This document shows positions 39,038 through 48,905 of a stretch of 64,000 bases of DNA, piece by piece. How positions within the stretch are numbered: position 1 is the first letter of the stretch; each line of letters opens with the position of its first letter. The notes under the pieces were generated by a model. It saw nothing but the letters and a program-made list of their open reading frames with translations, had not been told where the DNA came from and ran no database searches. This DNA is from Bacteroidota bacterium (GTDB lineage: Bacteria > Bacteroidota > Ignavibacteria > UBA10030): contig JAKAJH010000006.1 of NCBI GenBank assembly GCA_021813905.1, positions 21,953 to 85,952 on the forward strand, read 5' to 3'. Position numbers and translations under genes: made by a program.

Positions 39038-40489
39038 TCACCGCATCAGCAGCATCGGGCGTGTCTGAGAGATCTCGCCGGCGGAGAGTCGCGCGAAGTA
39101 CACGCCGCTCGCGCAGCCGGCGGCGTTCCATTCGAATGCAGAACGACCTGCGGCGACGGCTCCGTGAAAGAGTACTGCCACGCGCCGTCCGAGCGGATCA
39201 TAGACGTCGAGCGTGATCTCCTGCGGCGATGTCACGTCGACCGTGATGCGGGTGGAGGGATTGAAAGGATTCGGATAGTTCGGCTCAAGCGTGCAGGAGA
39301 CGGGAACCGGTGACGGTTCGGAAACGGAGGACACCGGTGTGAATGCCGCCTTGATCCCGCTCCAGATCTCCGGCCGTCCGCCGTCGTAGCTCAGCGCCCA
39401 AATGCCGATGCCGCCGAGATTCTTCGCAATCGCCATGGCGTACTTCATGCCGAGGCTCATGCTGTCGTCGTACCACACCTGCCGCCAGGTCGAGCTCTGG
39501 TACGAAAACCACGGGACATCGTAAATCCCGTCGAACGTCTTTCCGTACGTCGCCGCCATCGGTTCCGCCACGGCATATGTCCGTGAGCTTGCCGTTGAGC
39601 CGCTCACGGTCGGACTCATGCGTGCGCTGCTTGTGACCACGAAGTCGTATCCGTACCATGGCACACCCAGCCAGAGCCGCTCCGGCGCCACGCCCGCGTT
39701 CAGATAGGTCATCACCGAATTGGTGACGTTGTACTTCCCGCCGACCAGCGGCGCCACGGGACCGGCAGTTGTGCTGCCACTCCAATAGTAGTTGTATCCC
39801 ATCATGACCAGCGCATCGCAGATCTGTCCGAGCTGTGCGTAGTCCCACGCGTCCGACCAGTCGACGGCCGGCGTCGCCATGGAGATTTCTGCGCCCGGCA
39901 CCTGCGCGCGGATGGCATTCGCCGCGCGGCGCATGAAGGAGACGAGATTGCTCCGCTGCGCGGCCGGGATCGACTCGAGGTCAAAATTCACTCCATCGCC
40001 GTTCCGCGCTTTGAGGAGGGAGATCAGTGTTGTGATCATTGTGTTCTGCCGCGCCGTGTCGCTCAGAAGCGCGGAGTTCTGCGCGTTGCCGAAGTTGGTG
40101 ACGGTCAAAAGCACTTTCACGCCGCGTGCGTGCGCGTAGTCGATGATCGGCGTCGAGTTCCAGGAATGGATGCTCTTGTATCCGCCGGTCGTCGTGTCCG
40201 TCTCGTAGCTGAAGTATGCGATATGCGTCATCGCCGAATAATCGTATGAAAGATACGCCGTAGACGAGGCCCACCACGGATGCCAACCGAGCACATGCCG
40301 CGTCAGGGCGGCGCGCTTCGCCAGCGTCAATAGTCGCGGAATTGCCCAGGCGGTGTCTGCCGATGCCGCGGTGGTATCCGCCGCGTGCAGACGGCTTTCC
40401 ATCTCATGAATTCCCGGATGCGGCCCGAAGTCCTGTGCGAGCGTCGCCGATGTGGCGGTCATAAGAAGAGAAAGCAGGACACGTTTCAT
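39038..40489 (-). CDS. GH18 family glycoside hydrolase with T9SS sorting domain
   Basis: A 483-residue secreted protein: signal peptide MKRVLLSLLMTATSATLAQ, then a GH18 TIM barrel. The catalytic strand 'GDGVNFDLESIP' places Glu as general acid, though the second Asp of the DxxDxDxE motif is Asn. 'WLGVPWYGYDF' and 'GIGIWALSYDGGRPEIW' are further GH18 strands. The last 90 residues form a type A T9SS sorting domain beginning 'LEPNYPNPFNPSTRITVDV' and ending 'SQTRPMLLMR'. Predicted target is chitin-like or peptidoglycan-like glycan outside the cell. Its ATG overlaps the stop of the TPR gene. Confidence 0.9.
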   Translation of the reverse strand: MKRVLLSLLMTATSATLAQDFGPHPGIHEMESRLHAADTTAASADTAWAIPRLLTLAKRAALTRHVLGWHPWWASSTAYLSYDYSAMTHIAYFSYETDTTTGGYKSIHSWNSTPIIDYAHARGVKVLLTVTNFGNAQNSALLSDTARQNTMITTLISLLKARNGDGVNFDLESIPAAQRSNLVSFMRRAANAIRAQVPGAEISMATPAVDWSDAWDYAQLGQICDALVMMGYNYYWSGSTTAGPVAPLVGGKYNVTNSVMTYLNAGVAPERLWLGVPWYGYDFVVTSSARMSPTVSGSTASSRTYAVAEPMAATYGKTFDGIYDVPWFSYQSSTWRQVWYDDSMSLGMKYAMAIAKNLGGIGIWALSYDGGRPEIWSGIKAAFTPVSSVSEPSPVPVSCTLEPNYPNPFNPSTRITVDVTSPQEITLDVYDPLGRRVAVLFHGAVAAGRSAFEWNAAGCASGVYFARLSAGEISQTRPMLLMR

Positions 40490-40896
40490 CGCGACGGAGT
40501 TCGTTCCTGAAGGATACGTCGGGTGTTGCGGATGTACTCCAGGCAGGCGTGATCCCGGTGTCCGCCGTAGGATGCGCGGAACCAGAGCAAGGCGTTGGAA
40601 AAATCCCCGCGCTGGTACGCCACGAGACCGAGGTTGAACAGGGCGCGCGAATTCGACCGGCGGGTGAGGGAGCGGTACATTGCCACCGCCTCGTCGAGCT
40701 TGCCGTCGCGTGCAAGGGCATTTGCCCGTTGAAGCTCGGGCACGTCCGGGTCGGTTTTCAGGTCGTCCCAGCGACGTTCCGCCGCCTTGAGCGCAGGGAT
40801 GCTGATGCGTCCGCTGTCCGCGCTTTGCCCCCGGGCAAGGGCGGGCAGGCACAGCGCGACGAGGCCGGCCAGCCACAGAAAGTTCGATCTTTTCAT
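40486..40896 (-). CDS. exported TPR-like small protein
   Basis: A 136-residue exported protein (signal MKRSNFLWLAGLVALCLPALARG). About two tetratricopeptide-like units follow: 'ANALARDGKLDEAVAMYRSL' and 'ALFNLGLVAYQRGDFSNALLWF'. Such proteins are usually protein-binding scaffolds. The longer track ORF adds no signal-like sequence, so MKRSNF is used. First gene of the GH18 operon; it diverges from purN. Confidence 0.7.
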   Translation of the reverse strand: MKRSNFLWLAGLVALCLPALARGQSADSGRISIPALKAAERRWDDLKTDPDVPELQRANALARDGKLDEAVAMYRSLTRRSNSRALFNLGLVAYQRGDFSNALLWFRASYGGHRDHACLEYIRNTRRILQERTPSR

Positions 40897-40972
40897 GCTC
40901 ACAATATCGTCACCGATGTCGGTACATTCAAGCCGGAATCCCTCCAACCGCCTGAAAAATCAAGGTGTTTCG

Positions 40973-41004
40973 TTGATTCTCCCTGAACTAATCGTTACAT
41001 TTTG
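40973..41004 (+). promoter_or_regulatory. possible Bacteroidota-type promoter for purNH
   Basis: TTG is followed after 20 bases by TACATTTTG. This approximates the -33 TTG / -7 TAnnTTTG promoter of Bacteroidota and relatives. It lies in the divergent gap, 14 bases before the purN ATG, which would give a short leader. Supported by pattern and position only. Confidence 0.4.
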
Positions 41005-41017
41005 TCGTTCCGAAACG

Positions 41018-41632
41018 ATGAATCTCGCGGTATTCGCATCAGGACGCGGCTCGAATTTCCTCGCGATCCTCACAGCCATCGACAGCGGCCTGCTGCCGGC
41101 GCGGGTGACATTGCTGTTGAGCAACAAATCCGACGTCGGAGCGATCGAAGCGGCACGAGGCCGCGGCATTCCGACGCTTCATCTTTCGCAGACGATGTTC
41201 GATTCCGAAGATGCGTTCGCCGACCGCATGATCGCAGAACTGGCGGCGCATCGCGCGGATCTGATCGCGCTGGCGGGATATCTCAAGCGCATCCCCCGGC
41301 GCGTGGTCGCGATGTACTGCAATCGGATCGTCAACATCCATCCGGCGTTGTTGCCGGCGTTCGGCGGTCCAGGGATGTTCGGTCACCATGTCCACGAGGC
41401 TGTGCTGGCGAGCGGCGTCTCGACCTCCGGAGCGACCGTCCACCTGGTGGACGAAGAGTATGATCGCGGACCGATCCTGCTGCAGAAGACGGTCCCGGTT
41501 TTGCCGGACGACACGGCGGAGACGCTTGCCGCGCGCGTGCTGACGGTGGAACACGAGATTTTTCCGCTGGCGTTGAAGGCGTTCGCCGAGGGACGTGTGC
41601 GGGTGGAAGGAAGAACAGCGAGGATCGAGTGA
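41018..41632 (+). CDS. purN: phosphoribosylglycinamide formyltransferase
   Basis: A 204-residue PurN that transfers formyl from 10-formyl-THF to GAR in purine synthesis. 'AVFASGRGSNFLAIL' binds the phosphate of GAR. The catalytic Asn and His are in 'RIVNIHPALLPAF' and the Asp is in 'VHLVDEEYDRGPILLQ'. The ATG at MNLAVFASG is used because the longer ORF covers the divergent promoter region. Its stop overlaps the purH GTG start. Confidence 0.95.
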   Translation: MNLAVFASGRGSNFLAILTAIDSGLLPARVTLLLSNKSDVGAIEAARGRGIPTLHLSQTMFDSEDAFADRMIAELAAHRADLIALAGYLKRIPRRVVAMYCNRIVNIHPALLPAFGGPGMFGHHVHEAVLASGVSTSGATVHLVDEEYDRGPILLQKTVPVLPDDTAETLAARVLTVEHEIFPLALKAFAEGRVRVEGRTARIE

Positions 41633-43188
41633 GCGATGCTTCGAATGGTTTGCTGAAGGTGCGGCGCGCGCTGCTGAGCGTGTCGAACAAGAAAGGCCTC
41701 ATCGAGTTTGCCCGCGGCCTCCGCGAGTTCGGCGTCGAGCTGATCTCCACCGGCGGCACCCACCGGGCGCTTCGCAACGCCGAGATCCCTGCTGCCGCCG
41801 TTTCCGATGTCACCGGATTCCCCGAGATCCTCGACGGGCGCGTGAAAACGCTGCACCCCCGCATTCATGCCGGCCTGCTCGCCGTGATGGACAATCCTGA
41901 TCACGTGAAGCAAATGAAAGAGCACGGTATCGAGTCCATCGATCTGGTGGCGGTCAATCTCTATCCCTTTGAGCAGACGATTGCCGGCGAGAATGTCCGG
42001 CTCGACGATGCCATCGAGCAGATCGACATCGGCGGACCGGCGATGGTGCGTGCGTCCGCGAAGAACTTCCGACACACGGCGGTCGTCGTAAATCCCGATC
42101 TCTACGGTATTCTTTTGGAAGAAATGCGCGCGCACGACGGATGCATCACAGCCGAAACGCGGTTCCGTCTGGCCTGTGCGGCATTCGAGCACACGAGTCA
42201 TTATGACGCGGTGATCGCCGACTATCTTTCAGGGATGACCGGCCGGCAGAATCTGCCGGAGTCGTTCACGCTTTCCGAGCCGAAGTCGCTGACGCTGCGC
42301 TACGGCGAGAATCCGCATCAGGCGGGCGCGCTGTACGGCAAGTTCTCCGAATACTTCGTAAAGCTCCACGGCAAGGAGTTGTCCTACAACAACATTCTCG
42401 ATATCAACGCCGCGGCTCAACTGTGCGCTGAGTTCGACGAGCCGGCGGCGATCATCGTGAAGCACAACAATCCGTGCGGGGTGGGGACGGGCGAGACGCT
42501 GGCCGACGCGTACGCGAAGGCGTTGGCGACGGATTCGAAGTCGGCTTACGGCGGCATCGTCTGCGTGAACCGCCCGCTCGACCGGGCGACCGCCGAGGCG
42601 ATCAACGGGATCTTTACCGAGGTCGTGATCGCGCCCGACTACGCCCACGGCGTGCTGGAACTGATGACCAAGAAGAAGGACCGGCGGCTCATGCGCCAGA
42701 CGGTCAATCTTCGCTCCCTGAACGAGCTCGATCTCCGGCGCGTGGCCGGCGGCGTGCTGGTGCAGGAAGCGGATCGTCATCGTCTGCACGCCTCCGACGT
42801 GAAGGTGGTAACGAAGCGGACGCCGACCGGGGACGAAATGAGCGCCTTGCTCTTCGCGTGGCGCGTGGCCAAGCACGTGAAATCCAACACGATCGTGTAT
42901 GCGGCGGGCGACCGGACGCTCGGGATCGGTGCGGGACAGATGTCGCGGGTCGATTCCGCCAAGATCGCCGCGATGAAGGCGGCGGAAGCCGGCTTGCCGC
43001 TCGAGGGCTGCGCGGTGGCTTCGGATGCCTTCTTCCCCTTCGCGGACGGACTGCTCGAGGCGGTCAAGGTTGGTGCCTCCGCAGTCATCCAGCCGGGCGG
43101 CTCGGTGCGTGACGACGAAGTAATCGCGGCGGCGGACGAGCACGGCCTGGCGATGGTCTTCACGGGCGTACGGCATTTCCGGCACTGA
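41629..43188 (+). CDS. purH: bifunctional AICAR transformylase / IMP cyclohydrolase
   Basis: A 519-residue PurH performing the last two steps to IMP. The N-terminal MGS-like cyclohydrolase domain reads '[19 protein letters not shown]', '[10 protein letters not shown]' and '[15 protein letters not shown]'. The transformylase part contains '[16 protein letters not shown]' with the catalytic Lys-His, and '[17 protein letters not shown]'. It starts at GTG within the purN stop (GTGA), so the two are coupled. Confidence 0.96.
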   Translation: MSDASNGLLKVRRALLSVSNKKGLIEFARGLREFGVELISTGGTHRALRNAEIPAAAVSDVTGFPEILDGRVKTLHPRIHAGLLAVMDNPDHVKQMKEHGIESIDLVAVNLYPFEQTIAGENVRLDDAIEQIDIGGPAMVRASAKNFRHTAVVVNPDLYGILLEEMRAHDGCITAETRFRLACAAFEHTSHYDAVIADYLSGMTGRQNLPESFTLSEPKSLTLRYGENPHQAGALYGKFSEYFVKLHGKELSYNNILDINAAAQLCAEFDEPAAIIVKHNNPCGVGTGETLADAYAKALATDSKSAYGGIVCVNRPLDRATAEAINGIFTEVVIAPDYAHGVLELMTKKKDRRLMRQTVNLRSLNELDLRRVAGGVLVQEADRHRLHASDVKVVTKRTPTGDEMSALLFAWRVAKHVKSNTIVYAAGDRTLGIGAGQMSRVDSAKIAAMKAAEAGLPLEGCAVASDAFFPFADGLLEAVKVGASAVIQPGGSVRDDEVIAAADEHGLAMVFTGVRHFRH

Positions 43189-43261
43189 GCGCGGCGAGGC
43201 TCTCCGGAACGGATCAAGCAGGTTCATCACTCACTTTCACATTCGGTACTGACGGACAACC

Positions 43262-44287
43262 ATGGGTCTCTTTTCGCTCTTCTCTGCCGACCTTGCCATC
43301 GATCTGGGAACGGCCAACACCGTGATCTGGATGAAAGGCAAGGGGATCATCCTGAACGAACCGTCCATTGTGGCGTTCGACCGGAACACGAAGAGGATCA
43401 TTGCCATCGGCAATGAAGCGCGGGAGATGCTGGGCCGCACGCACAAAGACATCCGCACGATCCGCCCGATGAAGGACGGCGTGATTGCCGATTTCGAGAT
43501 TGCGGAAGGCATGCTGCGGGAGTTCATCAAGAAGATCAGCAACGGCTGGGTGCCGAGCCGGCGCATCATCGTGTCGGTGCCCTCCGGCATCACGGAAGTC
43601 GAGAAGCGCGCGGTGCGCGATTCAGCGGAGCATGCAGGCGCCAAGGAGGTGCATCTGCTGGCCGAGCCCATGGCGGCCGCCATCGGCGTCAACCTGGATG
43701 TGGATGCGCCCGTGGGAAACATGGTCGTCGACATCGGCGGCGGCACGACGGAGATCGCCGTCATTGCGCTCTCGGGCATCGTGAACGAAGAATCGCGCCG
43801 GGTGGCGGGGGATGAGATGAACAACGCGATTATCCAGTTCTTCAAGCGGAACCATAACATCCTCATCGGCGAACGGACGGCCGAAGCCATCAAGTGCGAG
43901 GTCGGCTCCGCGATGCCGCTGAAGGAAGAGATCACGATCCAGGTGAAAGGCCGCGATCTCGTCAACGGCGTCCCGAAGACGACGGAGGTCAGTTCGGTCG
44001 AGATCCGCGAGGCGTTGAACGAGCCGATCGCGCAGATCGTCGAAGGCGTGAAGGTGACGCTGGAGCGTACGCCCCCCGAGCTGTCGGCCGATATTCTCGA
44101 CCGCGGCATCATGCTGACCGGCGGCGGCGCGATGCTCAAGGGACTGGACGAGCGGCTGCGACTGGAAACGAATCTGCCCGTTCATGTGGCGGAGGAGCCG
44201 CTGCTCGCGGTGGTCCGGGGAACCGGCAAAGTGCTCGAGACCCTCGAGCGCTATTCGAAAGTTCTGCTGCGCAGTAAACGATATTGA
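43262..44287 (+). CDS. mreB: rod shape-determining protein MreB
   Basis: A 341-residue bacterial actin that guides lateral wall synthesis. Phosphate 1 loop 'LAIDLGTANTVIWMKGKGI', phosphate 2 'MVVDIGGGTTEIAVIAL' and adenosine motif 'IMLTGGGAMLKGLDERL' are intact. The N-terminal 'MGLFSLFSAD' start is typical of the family. First gene of an mreBCD-mrdA-rodA run; 73 bases separate it from purH. Confidence 0.97.
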   Translation: MGLFSLFSADLAIDLGTANTVIWMKGKGIILNEPSIVAFDRNTKRIIAIGNEAREMLGRTHKDIRTIRPMKDGVIADFEIAEGMLREFIKKISNGWVPSRRIIVSVPSGITEVEKRAVRDSAEHAGAKEVHLLAEPMAAAIGVNLDVDAPVGNMVVDIGGGTTEIAVIALSGIVNEESRRVAGDEMNNAIIQFFKRNHNILIGERTAEAIKCEVGSAMPLKEEITIQVKGRDLVNGVPKTTEVSSVEIREALNEPIAQIVEGVKVTLERTPPELSADILDRGIMLTGGGAMLKGLDERLRLETNLPVHVAEEPLLAVVRGTGKVLETLERYSKVLLRSKRY

Positions 44288-44439
44288 TCGAGGTGTGCGG
44301 TGCGGGTGGTGGGTGATGGTGCGGTACCCGGCGTCGGGGAGAGGGGCGGTGCAGCGGTGGCCCGTGCCCGGATGTCCGGCGTGTCTCTTCGCGTGATCTC
44401 ATCTGTTTCCTGCCGCGAGTCCTGAAATTCCCGGGAGCC

Positions 44440-45276
44440 ATGCTCCAGCGCGTCTACGATATTCTGTTCGAGTTCCGCGAATACGCCATCCTGGCGGGTC
44501 TCGTCATCCTCTCTCTCATTCTCCTGGCGCTGAACGACAATCCGCAGGTCAAGCGCGTTCGCGCCGTCACGAGCGTCGTCTTCGGCGTGGTGCAGGAACA
44601 GGTCAACTTCATCCCTTCCTATTTTGGTCTTCGTGCGGAGAATGAGCTCCTGCGTCGCATGAATGTCGACCTTGCGGATGAAGCATACCGGCTCCGCGAA
44701 GCGAAGCTGGAGAATCTGCGCCTCCACGGACTCATCGGACTGAAAGATCACGCCACGCACCGGCTCATCGCTGCCAACGTTGTCGGAAAGAATCTGACGC
44801 TCCTGCGGAATACCCTGACGCTCGACATCGGCTCTCAGGACGGCGTGGAAGAGCGGATGCCGGTGGTGACCGATGCGGGTCTGGTCGGGCTGGTGGTCGC
44901 CGTGAGCGCGCACTACGCGGTCGTGAACATTCTGTTGAACACTGACTTTCGCGCCAGCGCGAAGGTACAGCGCAGTCGGGTGGACGGCATTGTCGCCTGG
45001 GATGGAAAGTCGCTCATCCTGAAGAATGTCCCCAAGTCCCGCGACGTGAAGCCCGGCGACGTCGTGATCACGTCGGAATACAGCGATATGTTCCCGGATG
45101 ACGTGCGGATCGGCGTGGTGAGTGATGTGCGCGACCGGCCCAGCTCGATGTTCAAGTCCATCACGATTGCGCCCAGCGTCGACTTCGTCCGGCTGGAGGA
45201 GGTCTTCGTTGTTGAGTACCGTTCCGATGCGGAGCGGCAGTTGCTGGAACAGAAAGCACCCGCCGGAGTGCACTGA
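44440..45276 (+). CDS. mreC: rod shape-determining protein MreC
   Basis: A 278-residue bitopic protein with an N-terminal membrane helix ('AILAGLVILSLILLALN'). A short coiled coil ('RAENELLRRMNVDLADEAYR') and the periplasmic double beta-barrel follow ('LTLDIGSQDGVEERMPVVTD', 'LVGLVVAVSAHYAVVNILL'). It scaffolds PBP2-RodA. A 152-base, G-rich spacer separates it from mreB, longer than other gaps in this operon. Confidence 0.93.
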   Translation: MLQRVYDILFEFREYAILAGLVILSLILLALNDNPQVKRVRAVTSVVFGVVQEQVNFIPSYFGLRAENELLRRMNVDLADEAYRLREAKLENLRLHGLIGLKDHATHRLIAANVVGKNLTLLRNTLTLDIGSQDGVEERMPVVTDAGLVGLVVAVSAHYAVVNILLNTDFRASAKVQRSRVDGIVAWDGKSLILKNVPKSRDVKPGDVVITSEYSDMFPDDVRIGVVSDVRDRPSSMFKSITIAPSVDFVRLEEVFVVEYRSDAERQLLEQKAPAGVH

Positions 45277-45278
45277 CC

Positions 45279-45776
45279 ATGGAACGCGCCCTTCAATCCG
45301 CCGCCATCATCGTTGTCCTGCTGCTGGTCCAGACCACGTTCATTCCGCTCATCAGTCTCGGCGGGTTCCTTCCCGATCTGCTGATGATCTGGCTGGTCGT
45401 TGTGGCGCTCCAGCGGGGCCAGATCGAAGCGACCGTCACCGGATTCGCCGCCGGACTGCTGCAGGACCTCGTGGCCACGAAGTTCCTCGGCCTGGCGGCC
45501 CTCTCGAAAACGATCGCGGCGTTCGTGCTCGGCTACTTTTATAATGAGAATATGGTCGAGCAAACGCTCGGCTCGTACCGGTTCGTGATGCTCGTCGCGC
45601 TCGGCTCCTTTCTGCACGATCTCGTCTTCTTCCTCGTGTTCCTCCAGGGAACGGAGCAGCCGATCTTCTTCCTCTCGATTGAATTGAGCGCCGGCATGGC
45701 GCTCTACACGGCGGTCATCGCGGTGCTTCCCATGTTTGCCTTTTCGCGGCGGTACAACACGTCATGGGCCCGGTGA
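45279..45776 (+). CDS. mreD: rod shape-determining protein MreD
   Basis: A 165-residue protein of about five membrane helices, matching MreD in size, hydrophobicity and position between mreC and the PBP2 gene. The helix 'PDLLMIWLVVVALQRGQIEA' and the loop 'TGFAAGLLQDLVATKFLGLAAL' are characteristic. It starts 2 bases after mreC and overlaps mrdA by 13 bases. Confidence 0.92.
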   Translation: MERALQSAAIIVVLLLVQTTFIPLISLGGFLPDLLMIWLVVVALQRGQIEATVTGFAAGLLQDLVATKFLGLAALSKTIAAFVLGYFYNENMVEQTLGSYRFVMLVALGSFLHDLVFFLVFLQGTEQPIFFLSIELSAGMALYTAVIAVLPMFAFSRRYNTSWAR

Positions 45777-47587
45777 TCGACAGCGGTGAATTCGGATCCC
45801 GCCGGCGGCAAGGTGTGCTGCGCCTGGTGACGCTGATCGTCTTCAGCGTACTCTTTGTCCGCTTGTATCAGCTTCAGCTCATCTCGCACAGCGAGTTCGG
45901 CAGGAAGTCCGAGGAGAACAGCGTCCGGACGATCGTGACCGAACCGGTGCGCGGCTACATGTACGATCGTACCGGCAAACTGATCGTCGATGTCGGTCCG
46001 TCGTTTGCGATTACAGCCACGCCGGCATCGTTCGACTCCGCGGCCGCCCGCGAGCTCGCGACACTGCTGGACCTCGATCCGGCGGTGGTCATCGACCGCG
46101 TCAACAAGGGGCGTCAGTATTCCCGCTTCTCGCCGGTGCGCATCAAGCGGGATGTCGATTTCCAGACTCTGTCCGCGGTCGAGGAAAATCTGTACGCACT
46201 CCCGGGCGTCGGCTACGACGTCGAGTCGAAGCGGCTGTACGACTATCCCATCCGCGCGGCGCATCTGCTCGGCTACTGCAAGGAAATCACCGATGCGCAG
46301 CTGGCAAAAGGGGGGGACGCGTACCGGCCGGGAGATCTCGTGGGCGCGACGGGACTCGAGGCAAGTTACGAGACCTTCTTGCGGGGGGAAAAGGGATTCG
46401 AATACATCGCCGTGAATTCGCGGGGACAGCAGATCGGGCCGCTCGAGCATGGACAGCGCGATGTGCCGTCCCAAAGCGGCTTCGATCTCGTGCTCAGCCT
46501 TGACGCCGGTCTGCAGGCATACGCGGAATCCCTGATGACCGACTATCGAGGCGCGCTCGTCGCCATGGATCCGAACACGGGCGGCGTACTGGCGATGGTG
46601 AGCAAGCCGGACTTCGATCCATCCATCTTCAGCGGTGTCACACCCGCCAACGACTGGAATCGTCTGAACACGGACGAGGCCAAGCCGCTGTTCAACCGCG
46701 CCACGATGACGCGCTATCCGCCGGGATCGACATTTAAGATGCTGGTTGCAGCAGCGGCTCTGGAAGAAGGGATCGTCGACGAGCAGTACCGGATCACGTG
46801 TACCGGCGGATTCCGCTTCGGCCGCCGGCTGTTCAAGGATCTGCACGTCCACGGGTCGGTGAACGTTGTGCAAGCGATCGAGAAGTCGTGCAATGTCTTC
46901 TTTTACCAGCTCGTGCTCAAGGTCGGACTCGACAAGCTCAACGAGTACGGCCGGCGCTTCGGCTTCGGCAAGACTACCGGATTCGACATCGCGGAGGAGA
47001 CCGCCGGGTTGTTACCGTCCGCGGCGTACTATGATCGCGTATACGGAAAGAACAAATGGACGCTGGGTAACGTGGTGAGCCTGGGAGTGGGACAGGGAGA
47101 GATCGGCGTTTCGCCGCTGCAGATGGCCCGCTACGCGGCGGCGCTGGCGAACGGAGGTACGCTGCTCCATCCGCATGCGGTCGAACGGATCTATGATCGT
47201 CGGACGGGCCGCTCCAGCGACGTTGATCCGCGGCCGGTCTCGCTGGGCCTGAAGCCCGAGACGATCCGCATCCTCCGGGAGGGTATGCGGGAGGTCGTGC
47301 AGGAGCCGGGAGGAACGGGAGGACTCGCGCGGATTCCGGGGATCGAATCGGCCGGAAAGACCGGCACGGCGGAGAATCCGCACGGCGCGGACCATGCGTG
47401 GTATATCGGATTTGCGCCGTTCGACAATCCGCGAATCGCGATCGCAGTGCTGCTGGAGAACTCCGGGTTCGGTGGTGCCAAGGCCGCGCCGATCGCCGGC
47501 AAACTGATGCAACGCTACCTGATGGGTGAAGCGAAGCCGGACAGCACGCGCGCGTACGCCGCGGCCTCCGAGAATCTGCTCCACTGA
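45764..47587 (+). CDS. mrdA: penicillin-binding protein 2 (elongasome transpeptidase)
   Basis: A 607-residue class B PBP cross-linking peptidoglycan during elongation. An N-terminal membrane anchor ('VLRLVTLIVFSVLFVRLYQL') and dimerisation region ('VRGYMYDRTGKLIVDVGPS') precede the transpeptidase domain. The active-site SxxK is 'RYPPGSTFKMLVAA', SxN is in 'EKSCNVFFYQL' and KTG is in 'ESAGKTGTAENPH'. Followed 16 bases later by rodA, its glycosyltransferase partner. Confidence 0.96.
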   Translation: MGPVIDSGEFGSRRRQGVLRLVTLIVFSVLFVRLYQLQLISHSEFGRKSEENSVRTIVTEPVRGYMYDRTGKLIVDVGPSFAITATPASFDSAAARELATLLDLDPAVVIDRVNKGRQYSRFSPVRIKRDVDFQTLSAVEENLYALPGVGYDVESKRLYDYPIRAAHLLGYCKEITDAQLAKGGDAYRPGDLVGATGLEASYETFLRGEKGFEYIAVNSRGQQIGPLEHGQRDVPSQSGFDLVLSLDAGLQAYAESLMTDYRGALVAMDPNTGGVLAMVSKPDFDPSIFSGVTPANDWNRLNTDEAKPLFNRATMTRYPPGSTFKMLVAAAALEEGIVDEQYRITCTGGFRFGRRLFKDLHVHGSVNVVQAIEKSCNVFFYQLVLKVGLDKLNEYGRRFGFGKTTGFDIAEETAGLLPSAAYYDRVYGKNKWTLGNVVSLGVGQGEIGVSPLQMARYAAALANGGTLLHPHAVERIYDRRTGRSSDVDPRPVSLGLKPETIRILREGMREVVQEPGGTGGLARIPGIESAGKTGTAENPHGADHAWYIGFAPFDNPRIAIAVLLENSGFGGAKAAPIAGKLMQRYLMGEAKPDSTRAYAAASENLLH

Positions 47588-47603
47588 CGATTGCCGCCGC
47601 GCC

Positions 47604-48821
47604 ATGAATCAGTACTTCAAAGAATACTTTGACGTCAAGACCTTGCTGATCTGCCTGGCGCTGGTCGGCATGGGTCTGCTCTCGATCTACAGCGCGACGT
47701 TCGACATCAATAATGCCGCGAACTTCCATCGGCAGGCGGTATGGGCGGGGATCGGCTTCCTGGGCATGATCGTGGTGATGCTGCTGCCCATCCGCACGCT
47801 CCAGCGGCTGGCGTTCGTGATCTACGGCGTCGTCCTCTTTGTCCTTCTGGTGGTGCTGGTGGTCGGAAGCACGATCAAGGGAACGAAGAGCTGGTTCGGC
47901 GTCGGCGGTCTCGGCGGACAGCCGTCCGAGTTCGCCAAGGTGGCGACGGTGCTCGCGGCAGCCGCGTATCTGTCGCGGACGGAAGTGTCCATCACCCGAC
48001 TGAAGGATCTGATCGTCACGCTTGTGATCTTCGGTGTGCCGATGGTGCTCATTCTCGCGCAGCCCGACCTGGGAACGACCATCGTCTTCTTCGCGGCGCT
48101 GATGCCGGTGCTGTTCTGGGCCGGCGCGTCGAATTTCATACTGATCGCGATCCTTGTGCCGATCCTGGTGGCATTCGGCGCGCTGTTCGGGACGGCGGCG
48201 TTCCTGATCGCTGCGGCCATCGGGGCGGGGACGCTGTACTACTTCCGGGAGAACCGTTTCGCCGTCGCAGTGGCCTTCGGCATTGCGCTGGCGGTCGGCC
48301 TCTCGGCGCAGCTTGTCTACGAGCGGTTGCCGGCGTATCAGCAGAAGCGCATAGCCACCTTCCTCAATCCGGAAGCGGACCCGCTCGGCGCCGGGTACAA
48401 CGTCGTGCAATCGAAGATTGCCATCGGCTCCGGCGGATTGACGGGAAAGGGATATCTGCACGGGACGCAGACGCAGCTGAACTACATCCCGGAGCAGTGG
48501 ACCGACTTCATCTTCTGCGTGCCGGGAGAAGAGTTCGGATTCGTCGGTGCGGCATTTGTTCTGGGGCTTTTTGCGGCGCTGATCTTTCACGGGATCAGCA
48601 TCGCCGGCCTGTCCAAGAACAGGTTCGGCAGTATCGGTGCCATCGGCATCACGGCGGTGCTCGCGACGCATGTGGCCGTAAACGTCGGCATGGCCATGGG
48701 GCTGATGCCGGTCATCGGCATCCCGTTGCCGTTCCTGAGTTACGGCGGCTCGGCGCTTGTGGCGAACTTCCTGATGGCCGGCCTGCTGATGAACTTCTAC
48801 GCGAACCGCAAGGAACATTGA
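47604..48821 (+). CDS. rodA: rod shape-determining glycosyltransferase RodA
   Basis: A 405-residue SEDS-family polytopic membrane protein that polymerises lipid II. Signatures are 'LLSIYSATFD', 'GGQPSEFAKV', 'MVLILAQPDLGTTIVFF', 'PEQWTDFIFCVPGEEFGFVG' and 'MPVIGIPLPFLSYGGSALVAN'. The ATG at MNQYFKEYF is used since the longer ORF begins inside mrdA. Last gene of the elongasome operon, followed by a hairpin terminator. Confidence 0.96.
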   Translation: MNQYFKEYFDVKTLLICLALVGMGLLSIYSATFDINNAANFHRQAVWAGIGFLGMIVVMLLPIRTLQRLAFVIYGVVLFVLLVVLVVGSTIKGTKSWFGVGGLGGQPSEFAKVATVLAAAAYLSRTEVSITRLKDLIVTLVIFGVPMVLILAQPDLGTTIVFFAALMPVLFWAGASNFILIAILVPILVAFGALFGTAAFLIAAAIGAGTLYYFRENRFAVAVAFGIALAVGLSAQLVYERLPAYQQKRIATFLNPEADPLGAGYNVVQSKIAIGSGGLTGKGYLHGTQTQLNYIPEQWTDFIFCVPGEEFGFVGAAFVLGLFAALIFHGISIAGLSKNRFGSIGAIGITAVLATHVAVNVGMAMGLMPVIGIPLPFLSYGGSALVANFLMAGLLMNFYANRKEH

Positions 48822-48843
48822 TTTCGCGGCTCGGATGCGCCGC

Positions 48844-48871
48844 AAGCCGCCGAACATTCCCGGCGGTTTTG
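48844..48871 (+). terminator. putative rho-independent terminator after rodA
   Basis: A stem CCGCCG / CGGCGG with an 8-base loop, flanked by AAG on one side and TTTT on the other, lies about 25 bases after the rodA stop. Confidence 0.6.
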
Positions 48872-48905
48872 CGTAGTACTCTGCAGAATCCACTCCGGGA
48901 ATTCC

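Noticed and set aside
40490-40876. Extension of the GH18 ORF across the TPR gene
   Set aside because: The extension is low-sense sequence in another frame of the TPR gene, and the GH18 signal peptide begins at the ATGA overlap.
42229-43230. 333-residue minus-strand ORF under purH
   Set aside because: A shadow of purH: high-GC DNA leaves the antisense frame open, and there is no recognisable family.
46974-48893. 639-residue minus-strand ORF under mrdA-rodA
   Set aside because: His/Asp/Arg-rich shadow of membrane-protein genes, with no domain.
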